From: Inquilinus limosus MP06 | GTDB taxonomy: Bacteria; Pseudomonadota; Alphaproteobacteria; DSM-16000; Inquilinaceae | Length of the DNA stretch: 37,746 bases | Direction: 5' to 3' | Assembly (NCBI RefSeq): GCF_000767795.1 | Contig: NZ_JANX01000004.1 | Span: forward strand, 1-37,746 | In this document: one piece after another, positions 31,618 through 37,746 of the stretch | Layout: each line of letters starts with the position of its first letter | Numbering within the stretch: the first letter of the stretch is position 1 | Program-made: the position numbers and the translations under genes | Notes under the pieces: model-generated | Told to the model about the DNA's origin: nothing | Database searches by the model: none | The model's input: the letters and a program-made list of their open reading frames with translations, nothing else

Positions 31618-33078
31618 CTACAGCACGAAGTCGCTCGCGGAGAGCGCGTGAACGCCGGAGAGGCGGATCTGCATGTCGGCCGCGCCGTCCCCGTTGACGT
31701 CGACGAAGATGCCGGTCTGGAAGCCGGCGGTGACGGCCCGGACCTGGCCCGCGACGTGGCTGAAAGCCTCCGAGCCGATGAAGGTTCCGCCGCTGACGAT
31801 CGCCGACAGGTCGATGTGATCACCCGTCGCGAAATCGGTGATCAGATCGGCCTTGGCATAGCCGACGCCGCTGTCGGCCGCCGCGGAGAAGACGAAATTG
31901 TCGGCCCCGGCGCCGCCGGTCAGCGTGTCGGCCCCGGCGCCGCCGTTCAGCGTGTCGGCCCCGGCGCCGCCGAACAGCTGGTCCTTGCCGGCCCCGCCGC
32001 TCAGGGTGTCGTCGCCGGTCCAGCCCGACAGCAGGTTGTCGGCGCCGTCGCCGATCATCGTGTCGTTGAAGGCGCTGCCGGCGAAGTACTCGATGCCGGA
32101 ATAGGTGTCGCCGGCCGCGTCGCCGGTGTTCGCCGAGACGTCGGTCAGGTTGACCGTCACGCCGGCGAGCGCATCGTCATAATAGGCGGTGTCGGCGCCG
32201 CCGGCACCGCCGGTCAGCGTGTCGGCCCCGGCGCCGCCGACCAGGCGGTCATTGCCGTCGCCGCCGTCGATGGTGTCGTCCCCGGCCTCGCCGAACAATG
32301 CATCGGCCCCGGCGCCGCCGGCGATGGTGTCGTTGCCGCCTTCGCCGGAGATCAGGTTGGCACCGGTGCTGCCGGTCAGGTCATCGCCGAACGCGCTGCC
32401 GCGGATCCATTCGAAGCCGGTGATGGTGTCGCCGGCCGCGTCACCGCCGCTGACGGCGTTGGTCTCGATATTGACCGTCACCCCGCTGCCGGAGGTGAAG
32501 TAGTCGACCATATCCGTGCCCGCGCCGCCGTCCAGATTGTCGGCACCGGCTCCACCGCGGAGCGTGTCATGACCTGCTCCGCCGAGAAGGATGTCGTTGC
32601 CGCCCTGGCCGTCCAGCGTGTCGTCGCCGCCCTGGCCGTTCAGGGTGTTGGCCGCGGCGCTGCCGCTGAGGGTGTCGTTGCCGGTGTCGGAGCCGAGCAG
32701 GTTGACGATGCCGACCAGCCAGTCGCCCTGGGCGTCGCCGCCGAAGCCCTGCGAAGCGCCGGTGAGCTGGATGTTGATGCCCAGGATCGGCAGGGTCAGG
32801 CTGAGGATCACCGACAGGTCGACGGTGACGCCGTCGACGGAGGTCGTATAGTCCGCCGCATCGATGCCGGAGAGGGTGATGACGCCGGCCGCGTTCAGCA
32901 GGCCGCCGATGATCACATCCGCGCCCGCGCCGCCGCTGATCACATCGTCGCCGGACCAGCCGATGGCAATGTCATCACCGCCCAAGGCGTTGACCGTATC
33001 GTTACCGAGGGCTTGGACTGGACCGATAATAAGATTCGGCAGGATTTCGGCGCCATTGGTGCCTGTAAAAGTGGCCAT
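31618..33078 (-). CDS. RTX calcium-binding protein, probably secreted by a type I system
   Basis: The 486-residue protein has no N-terminal signal peptide (MATFTGTNGAEILPNL). It is made mainly of glycine/aspartate nonapeptides of the RTX type (GGxGxDxxx), in several blocks such as GGAGADTLNGGAGADTLTGGAGADNF. Each block can bind Ca2+ and fold as a parallel beta roll outside the cell. Between blocks lie repeated spacers with VTVNLTDVSANTGDAAGDT and VTVNIETNAVSGGDAAGDT. The C-terminus has an M10-type secretion domain (ADLITDFATGDHIDLSAIV) and a terminal acidic/hydrophobic tail (SASDFVL), the usual uncleaved type I signal. There is no catalytic domain, so a structural, adhesive or S-layer-like role is likely but unproven. 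GGAG precedes ATG 33078. No type I exporter gene is in this window. Confidence 0.93.
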   Translation of the reverse strand: MATFTGTNGAEILPNLIIGPVQALGNDTVNALGGDDIAIGWSGDDVISGGAGADVIIGGLLNAAGVITLSGIDAADYTTSVDGVTVDLSVILSLTLPILGINIQLTGASQGFGGDAQGDWLVGIVNLLGSDTGNDTLSGSAAANTLNGQGGDDTLDGQGGNDILLGGAGHDTLRGGAGADNLDGGAGTDMVDYFTSGSGVTVNIETNAVSGGDAAGDTITGFEWIRGSAFGDDLTGSTGANLISGEGGNDTIAGGAGADALFGEAGDDTIDGGDGNDRLVGGAGADTLTGGAGGADTAYYDDALAGVTVNLTDVSANTGDAAGDTYSGIEYFAGSAFNDTMIGDGADNLLSGWTGDDTLSGGAGKDQLFGGAGADTLNGGAGADTLTGGAGADNFVFSAAADSGVGYAKADLITDFATGDHIDLSAIVSGGTFIGSEAFSHVAGQVRAVTAGFQTGIFVDVNGDGAADMQIRLSGVHALSASDFVL

Positions 33079-33397
33079 GGACAGCTCCTGTCAAAACGAT
33101 CAATCACCATATGACGCCAGCACAGTTGTACATCTAACTATGCAGTTCAACAAAAAAAGAAGAAATTGGAGTGCAATCACAAATAAAGAAAAATAAATGT
33201 GGCATTATAGATAATTTATCAACACATTTGCAAAATTCAGCCATTCTTGCCGTTCGCGCATCTTGGGCAGCGACTGCCATCTGCCGGCAGCGCATCCTCG
33301 AATCATAAAAAAGTATTCAAAGCCCCTGCCCTCATCCACAGATGGAACCCTCCCCGCCGATAATCGTTTAGGCTCAAAGCCTTTGGATTTCGACGCT
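33079..33397. promoter_or_regulatory. AT-rich intergenic region upstream of the RTX gene
   Basis: About 320 bp, much AT-richer than the surroundings (for example 33145-33235), with A-runs and TTATAGATAATTT. It must hold the RTX promoter. On the minus strand TTGTTG and TACAAC at 17-bp spacing (about 33125-33153) are a possible pair. No gene is seen in it. The low GC suggests nucleoid-protein control or recent acquisition. Confidence 0.45.
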
Positions 33398-33652
33398 ATG
33401 GCGATCCCCGATTACGATGATCCCTCCGCCTGGAAGGTGGAGATTTGCGATTACCAGGGCATTGCTTCCTGTGGTCGCTATCGTGCCCTTGTCCGGTTCC
33501 GCGGCGGCGGTCCCCTGCGCCTGGTCTGGGCGGAGGCGCCTGACGCGGAGCCGGGCAGCGCAAGGCTGCAGGCCGTGGTTCGGGAGGCTTGCTATCGGGC
33601 GCTCGGGGCGGGCAGCTCGCGGGAAACAGCCTCCCAAGCACATCGCGGCTGA
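33398..33652 (+). CDS. Small hypothetical protein
   Basis: An 84-residue frame from ATG 33398, MAIPDYDDPSAWKVEICDYQGIASCGRYRALVRF, ending ETASQAHRG. Codon use becomes GC3-rich along the frame, as in real genes here, but no ribosome site or known family is recognised. There is no signal peptide or membrane segment. The central alternation of charged and hydrophobic residues (RYRALVRFRGGGPLRLVWAEAP) would fit a short beta sheet. A TTG at 33263 opens a longer frame that is not protein-like. Function unknown. Confidence 0.45.
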   Translation: MAIPDYDDPSAWKVEICDYQGIASCGRYRALVRFRGGGPLRLVWAEAPDAEPGSARLQAVVREACYRALGAGSSRETASQAHRG

Positions 33653-33775
33653 CGCCCGACCCATGAAAGGGCGGAACAGATCGACTCCGATGACCAGACC
33701 GGTCTTCGTGGCGATCGATGCGCTTACGCCCGTTTCAGCCCCGAGGCACCAGGGAGCCGACCGGCTCCGAAGTCT

Positions 33776-34111
33776 TCAAGCGAAGGCCGGACGCGCAGCC
33801 TCGCCGAAGCCGCCGGACAGCGCCGGGACCATAGTCCCCTCCCTCATCGACGCCTGGGCGAACAGCAGATCGGGGCGGGCCATTGCCCAGGCCTTGTCCT
33901 TGGCCAGCGCCGCCGGCCGATTGTCGGTGCGGCACAGCATCAGGCCGCCGGAGGGGTGCTGCCACAGGTCGAAGCCGAGCAGGTCGGGAAACTCGCGCAG
34001 CGCCGCCTGCAGCATCGCCGCCGTGCCCTCCGCCGCCAGCAGCCGCCGCGACAGGGCGTTGCGGTAGAGCTTCAGGCCATCCCGTTCCCGGACTTCCCGC
34101 GTGACCGCCAT
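33776..34111 (-). CDS. Small hypothetical protein
   Basis: A 111-residue frame, MAVTREVRERDGLKLYRNALSRRLLAAEGTAAMLQAALREFPDLLGFDLWQHPSGGLMLCRTDNRP. It is preceded at nine bases by a strong GGAGGAG ribosome site, which makes it likely real and sets ATG 34111; the open frame to 34168 is less likely. It is predicted soluble and mixed alpha/beta. No family is recognised. It converges on the small gene at 33398-33652, leaving a 123-bp gap with no clear terminator. Confidence 0.55.
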   Translation of the reverse strand: MAVTREVRERDGLKLYRNALSRRLLAAEGTAAMLQAALREFPDLLGFDLWQHPSGGLMLCRTDNRPAALAKDKAWAMARPDLLFAQASMREGTMVPALSGGFGEAARPAFA

Positions 34112-34353
34112 TTCCGGATCTCCTCCGTCCTGGACCGCGCTGTCCCCGCGGCCGGCAGGAGAGAACATAGAGCGAACAAGAAGAGGAGTCCAGCAAAAGG
34201 AACATTTCAGGAACTGCTCTGCTCGCTCAGATCACCTGCGCCCATGCCACGATCCGCAAGGAGGAAAAAAGGATTCTTATCCTTACGAAAAAGTAAATTA
34301 CCCAGATTCCGCCAAGAGATCGATCGTCGGACTCCAACAATCGGAGCATAGCC

Positions 34354-34654
34354 ATGATGAAACATGTCATATTTGTTTCGATCATGGCCGCCGTTCTTTG
34401 GACTCCGGTGACATCTTGGGCATCTGGCGGATCCATGCCGGGCAATACTTCGCTCGGTGGGGCGAACGCCCATCAGCCGGGACACCAGAGCTTGCTGATC
34501 CTCGCCGGCAACGGGGCAATGGCGGGAATGGCGGCAATGGCGGGAACGGGGGCAATGGCGGGAACGGAAACAACAGCAGCGGCGGCAGCGGCAGTGGCAA
34601 TGGCGGGGACGGCGGGTCGGGCGGTGACGGCGGGATGGCGGCAACGGCGGCTGA
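34354..34654 (+). pseudogene. Gly/Asn-rich exported peptide gene with two apparent frame breaks
   Basis: The gene starts with a good ribosome site (GGAG, 7 bp before ATG 34354) and a signal peptide (MMKHVIFVSIMAAVLWTPVTSWASG). The first frame continues to LLILAGNG and then loses its pattern. A one-base shift at the G run 34513-34516 restores a GGN repeat (GNGGNGGNGG...), followed by NNSSGGSGSGNGGDGGSGGDGG. A second one-base shift at 34632-34634 restores GGDGGNGG and a TGA stop at 34652-34654. With both shifts the product would be about 100 residues, a signal peptide plus low-complexity Gly/Asn/Asp repeats, with unknown function. Both breaks lie in G runs, so they may be sequencing errors or real decay. 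Confidence 0.55.
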
Positions 34655-34741
34655 AGACCCGGGCTTTGTCCGTTCCGTTCAAGACAGACAGGCGGCGAAG
34701 GCGCAGGCTGATGCGATCGCGCCCCACATCGGATCAACCCC

Positions 34742-35155
34742 ATGCCGCAGCCGCTCCCCTCCCGCACCCTCAGCGTCTGGATCGACCGCGCCCCCGACGC
34801 CGTCTATAGCTTCCTGTCTGTCCCCGAGAACTTCATGCAATGGGCCAGCGGCCTCGCCGATTCGCTGAAGCGGGACGGCGACGGCTGGATCGCCGACACG
34901 CCGGACGGGACGATGCGGGTGCGCTTCACGCCGCCCAACCCGTTCCGCATCGCCGACCACTGGGTGATCCCGCCGAGCGGGCCGGAGATCTCTCTGCCGA
35001 TCCGGGTGCTGGCCAATGGCGGCGGCAGCGAGGTGACGTTCCACCTGTTCCGCCTGCCGGAGATGGACGATACCCGTTTCGCCCGTGATATCGAATGGGT
35101 CGAGCGCGACCTGGCAACGCTGAAGCAGGTGCTGGAGGGGCTTCCCGGCGCATAG
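34742..35155 (+). CDS. SRPBCC (START/Bet v 1-like) family protein
   Basis: The 137-residue protein has the helix-grip pattern: LSVWIDRAPDAVYSFLSVPENFMQWASGLADSLKRDGDGWIADTPDGTMRVRFTPPNPF, strands HWVIPP and EVTFHLFRLP, and a long C-terminal helix (FARDIEWVERDLATLKQVLEGL). Members bind hydrophobic ligands or act as polyketide cyclase/dehydrase-like proteins; the ligand is unknown. ATG 34742 keeps the first strand, though no strong ribosome site is visible. The gene lies 87 bp after the Gly-rich reading frame and 127 bp before the MFS gene. Confidence 0.8.
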   Translation: MPQPLPSRTLSVWIDRAPDAVYSFLSVPENFMQWASGLADSLKRDGDGWIADTPDGTMRVRFTPPNPFRIADHWVIPPSGPEISLPIRVLANGGGSEVTFHLFRLPEMDDTRFARDIEWVERDLATLKQVLEGLPGA

Positions 35156-35282
35156 ACGAACGTCGAATACGTCCCGCCGCGGCCCCACTGATAAAGTTGC
35201 AATCGAGCACGTCTCACTATTAGGGACGCCTGTCCCGATAGAAGCGGCGTGCCGACCATAATGATCAGGGGAGGATGCGCCG

Positions 35283-36953
35283 ATGACCGCTGCGTCAGGT
35301 GCCGAACTTCGAACACCGTTGCGAACGCTTAGCAAAGGCGAAGAGCGCAAGGTCATCTTCGCGTCGTCGCTGGGGACGGTGTTCGAGTGGTATGACTTCT
35401 ATCTTTACGGCGCGCTTGCCGCGTCGATCGCCAAGAACTTCTTCTCCGGCGTCAACCCGACCGCGGCCTTCATCTTCACCCTGCTGGCCTTCGCCGCCGG
35501 CTTCTTCGTCCGGCCCTTCGGCGCGCTGGTGTTCGGCCGCCTGGGCGACCTGGTCGGCCGCAAATACACCTTCCTGGTCACCATCGTGATCATGGGCGTG
35601 TCGACCTCGGCGGTCGGCTTCCTGCCGGGCTACGAGTCGATCGGCATCGCAGCACCTGTGATCCTGATCCTGCTGCGATTGCTGCAGGGCCTGGCGCTGG
35701 GCGGCGAATATGGCGGCGCTGCGACCTATGTCGCCGAGCATGCGCCGCATGGCAAGCGCGGCTTCTACACCGCCTGGATCCAGACCACCGCGACGCTGGG
35801 CCTGTTCCTGTCGCTGATCGTGATCCTGGCCTGCCGCATGTCGATGGACACGCCGACCTTCGACGCCTGGGGCTGGCGCATCCCGTTCCTGGTCTCGATC
35901 GTCCTGCTGATCGTCTCGATCTGGATCCGGCTGCAGCTGAACGAATCGCCGCTGTTCCAGCAGATGAAGGCCGAAGGCAAGGGCTCGAAGGCGCCGCTGA
36001 CCGAATCCTTCGCCCATCGCGGCAACCTGAAGCTCGTGATCCTGGCTCTCTTCGGCCTGACCGCGGGCCAGGCCGTGGTCTGGTATGCCGGCCAGTTCTA
36101 CTCGCTGCTGTTCCTGACCAATACGCTGAAGGTCGACGCCCAGACCGCCAACCTGCTGGTGGCCGGGGCGCTGCTGGTGGCCACGCCGTTCTTCCTGGTG
36201 TTCGGCGCGCTGTCCGACCGGATCGGGCGCAAGCCGATCATCATGGCCGGCTGTCTGCTGGCGATCCTGACCTACTTCCCGCTGTTCCAGGCGCTGACCC
36301 ACTATGCCAACCCGGCGCTGGAGGCAGCGCAGGCGTCGTCGCCGGTGACGGTGATCGCCGACCCGGCCGAATGCAGCGTGCAGTTCAACCCGGTCGGCAC
36401 GTCGAAGTTCACCACCTCCTGCGACATCGCCAAGGGCGCGTTGGTCAAGGCGGGCGTGCCGTACAGCAACCAGGCGGGGCCGGCAGGGTCGAAGGCCGAG
36501 ATCGACGTCGGCAGCACCCGCATCACCGCCTATGACGCGACCGCGGCGGATGCGGCGACCGCGGCCCCCGTCTTCACCAAGAGCCTGGGCGACGCGCTGA
36601 AGACCGCCGGCTATCCGGCCGCGGCCGATCCGGCGCAGATCAACCACTTCATGGTCTGGCTGATCCTGTTCGTGCTGGTGCTGTACGTGACCATGGTCTA
36701 CGGCCCGATCGCCGCGATGCTGGTGGAGCTGTTCCCGACCCGGATCCGCTACACCTCGATGTCGCTGCCCTACCACATCGGCAATGGCTGGTTCGGCGGC
36801 TTCCTGCCGGCGACCGCCTTCGCCATCGTCGCCGGCACCGGCAACATCTACAGCGGCCTGTGGTACCCGATCATCATCGCCGGCATCACGCTGGTGATCG
36901 GCACGCTGTTCCTGAAGGACACCCGGCACATCGACATCCAGAAGAACCACTGA
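35283..36953 (+). CDS. MFS transporter, metabolite:H+ symporter (MHS) type, with a large periplasmic insertion
   Basis: The 556-residue inner-membrane protein starts with the MHS signature FASSLGTVFEWYDFYLYGALA. It has the MFS loop motif GRLGDLVGRKYTF between helices 2 and 3, LLRLLQGLALGGEYGGAATYVAEHAP, and the second-half loop SDRIGRKPII. Relatives take up organic acids, proline/betaine or shikimate with protons. The usual size is about 430-450 residues; here about 110 extra residues (341-453) lie between helices 9 and 10, facing the periplasm, with two cysteines (Cys364, Cys380). The substrate is unknown. GGGGAGGA lies before ATG 35283. A strong terminator follows 25 bp after the stop. Confidence 0.92.
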   Translation: MTAASGAELRTPLRTLSKGEERKVIFASSLGTVFEWYDFYLYGALAASIAKNFFSGVNPTAAFIFTLLAFAAGFFVRPFGALVFGRLGDLVGRKYTFLVTIVIMGVSTSAVGFLPGYESIGIAAPVILILLRLLQGLALGGEYGGAATYVAEHAPHGKRGFYTAWIQTTATLGLFLSLIVILACRMSMDTPTFDAWGWRIPFLVSIVLLIVSIWIRLQLNESPLFQQMKAEGKGSKAPLTESFAHRGNLKLVILALFGLTAGQAVVWYAGQFYSLLFLTNTLKVDAQTANLLVAGALLVATPFFLVFGALSDRIGRKPIIMAGCLLAILTYFPLFQALTHYANPALEAAQASSPVTVIADPAECSVQFNPVGTSKFTTSCDIAKGALVKAGVPYSNQAGPAGSKAEIDVGSTRITAYDATAADAATAAPVFTKSLGDALKTAGYPAAADPAQINHFMVWLILFVLVLYVTMVYGPIAAMLVELFPTRIRYTSMSLPYHIGNGWFGGFLPATAFAIVAGTGNIYSGLWYPIIIAGITLVIGTLFLKDTRHIDIQKNH

Positions 36954-36977
36954 CGCCGGAGCTTGTATCCACCGCAG

Positions 36978-37007
36978 GGCCGCGCCCAGAATGGGCGCGG
37001 CCTTTGC
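36978..37007 (+). terminator. Intrinsic terminator after the MFS gene
   Basis: A 10-bp perfect stem (GGCCGCGCCC 36978-36987, GGGCGCGGCC 36993-37002) has an AGAAT loop and is followed by TTTGCTTT. Confidence 0.85.
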
Positions 37008-37018
37008 TTTGGCGGAAG

Positions 37019-37675
37019 ATGACAGACGCCACCCTTGTCCTGATCGCCGATGACCACCCGCTGGTGCGGCGCGCTTTGGCCGAGACGCTGGCCGAGGTGA
37101 TGTCGCCCGCCCCCGACGTGATCCAGGCCGGCAGCTTCCCCGAGGTGCTGGACCTGCTCGGCGACCGCACGGTCGACCTGATGCTGCTCGACCTGTCGAT
37201 GCCGGGAATGAACGGCTTCGCCGGCCTGGCCGCGCTGCGCGCCGCCTTCCCCGCCGTGCCGGTGATCATGGTCTCGGCCAATGAGGACCCGGCGGCGATG
37301 CGCCAGGCGATGGAGTTCGGCGCCTCCGGCTACCTGCCGAAATCGACGCCGCTGGCGGAGATCGGCGACGCCATCGAGAGCGTTCTGGGCGGCGGCGTCT
37401 GGTTTCCCGAGGCGGCGACCGGCCCGGCCGCCGACGCGCCGGAGCGCAGCGAGCTGAGCCGCCGCGTGGCCGAGCTGACGCCGCAGCAGCTGCGCGTCCT
37501 GGTTCTGCTGACCGAAGGCAAGCTGAGCAAGCAGATCGCCTTCGAGATGTCGATCACCGAGGCCACGGTGAAGGCCCATCTGTCCCAGATCTTCCGCAAG
37601 CTCGGCGTGCAGAACCGCACCCAGGCGGTGATCGCGGCGCGGCAGAGCGGACTGCTCGACCCCGCCGGCCACTAG
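37019..37675 (+). CDS. LuxR/NarL-type response regulator
   Basis: The 218-residue protein has an N-terminal receiver domain with the acidic pair Asp11-Asp12 (IADDHPLVRRAL), phospho-acceptor Asp58 (LMLLDLSMPGMNG), the switch Ser86 (IMVSANED) and Lys108 (GYLPKST). The C-terminal LuxR helix-turn-helix reads LTPQQLRVLVLLTEGKLSKQIAFEMSITEATVKAHLSQIFRKLGVQNRTQAV. It should act as a phosphorylation-controlled transcription factor. ATG 37019 follows GGCGGAAG. The gene's stop overlaps the stop of the convergent frame on the other strand, which is probably a hybrid histidine kinase and its likely partner (inference). Confidence 0.93.
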   Translation: MTDATLVLIADDHPLVRRALAETLAEVMSPAPDVIQAGSFPEVLDLLGDRTVDLMLLDLSMPGMNGFAGLAALRAAFPAVPVIMVSANEDPAAMRQAMEFGASGYLPKSTPLAEIGDAIESVLGGGVWFPEAATGPAADAPERSELSRRVAELTPQQLRVLVLLTEGKLSKQIAFEMSITEATVKAHLSQIFRKLGVQNRTQAVIAARQSGLLDPAGH

Positions 37676-37746
37676 GCGGCGGGCGCTTGCCGGGAGGCGG
37701 CGAGGCGCTGCACCAGCAGCGCCCGCAGCGCCGCCGGCTTCAAGGG
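37672..37746 (-). CDS. C-terminal end of a probable hybrid histidine kinase (runs off the window)
   Basis: The last 24 residues before a TAG stop read PLKPAALRALLVQRLAASRQAPAA. PLKPAALRALL is the usual end of a receiver domain, just after the conserved Lys-Pro, as in hybrid sensor kinases. Its stop overlaps that of the response regulator by two bases. Only the tail is visible, so the call is provisional. Confidence 0.5.
   Translation of the reverse strand, partial: PLKPAALRALLVQRLAASRQAPAA

Noticed and set aside
31880-33000. Tandem DNA repeats in the RTX gene as a CRISPR or satellite array
   Set aside because: The periodicity is that of nonapeptide codons within an open frame and follows the protein repeats, without spacers.
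34101-34868. 255-codon plus-strand frame across 34101-34868 as one gene
   Set aside because: Only its middle GGN repeat is plausible coding. It lacks a start near the signal peptide and runs into the SRPBCC gene; the frame-break explanation fits better.

Overview
The window is GC-rich, apart from AT-rich patches near 7.4, 13.1, 33.1-33.4 and 34.2-34.4 kb. It reads like the chromosome of an alphaproteobacterium, most likely of the Rhodospirillales (Azospirillum/Inquilinus-like). The grounds are gene content and protein flavour: a minCDE operon, thrS-infC order, an ELM1-family protein inside a glycan locus, and palindromic intergenic repeats of the kind seen in this class. The genus is inference. 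No prophage, insertion sequence, transposase, integrase or CRISPR array is visible.

Layout: 1-2.2 kb holds the start of an FAD monooxygenase, a PPK2 polyphosphate kinase, a divergent histidine phosphatase-like protein and a tiny His-rich exported protein. 2.3-5.1 kb holds an RluA-type pseudouridine synthase and minC-minD-minE. 5.2-9.1 kb holds, on the minus strand, a methyltransferase, a VOC protein and a haem-oxygenase-fold protein, the last divergent from an ALDH7-type aldehyde dehydrogenase. 9.1-12.2 kb is a three-gene ABC importer (binding protein, permease, ATPase) behind a cruciform-like repeat. 12.2-14.7 kb holds a membrane-anchored class III nucleotide cyclase, a RidA protein, a 148-bp nested palindromic element and a ROK sugar kinase. 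14.8-17.4 kb is thrS-infC on the minus strand. infC appears to start at a rare ATA codon inside the end of thrS.

17.4-30.2 kb is the accessory heart of the window, an envelope-glycan locus. It contains an LpxL/HtrB-like acyltransferase, three DxD-type glycosyltransferase-like proteins, an ELM1-family protein, three divergent copies of one unrecognised GT-B/KpsS-like family, an MBOAT O-acyltransferase coupled to an SGNH-like protein, a DUF115/MptE-like protein and a GT4 glycosyltransferase. Together they look able to build and acylate a surface polysaccharide or glycolipid. No flippase, polymerase or exporter is in view. The three-paralog family is the best candidate here for something undescribed.

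30.2-34.7 kb holds a frameshifted DDAH-family hydrolase, tRNA-Ser(GGA), a type I-secreted RTX calcium-binding protein with a terminator, an AT-rich intergenic stretch, two small hypothetical genes and a Gly/Asn-rich exported peptide gene whose frame is broken at two G runs. 34.7-37.7 kb holds an SRPBCC protein, an MHS-type MFS transporter with an unusually large periplasmic insertion, a LuxR-type response regulator and, convergent with it, the last 24 residues of what is probably a hybrid histidine kinase.
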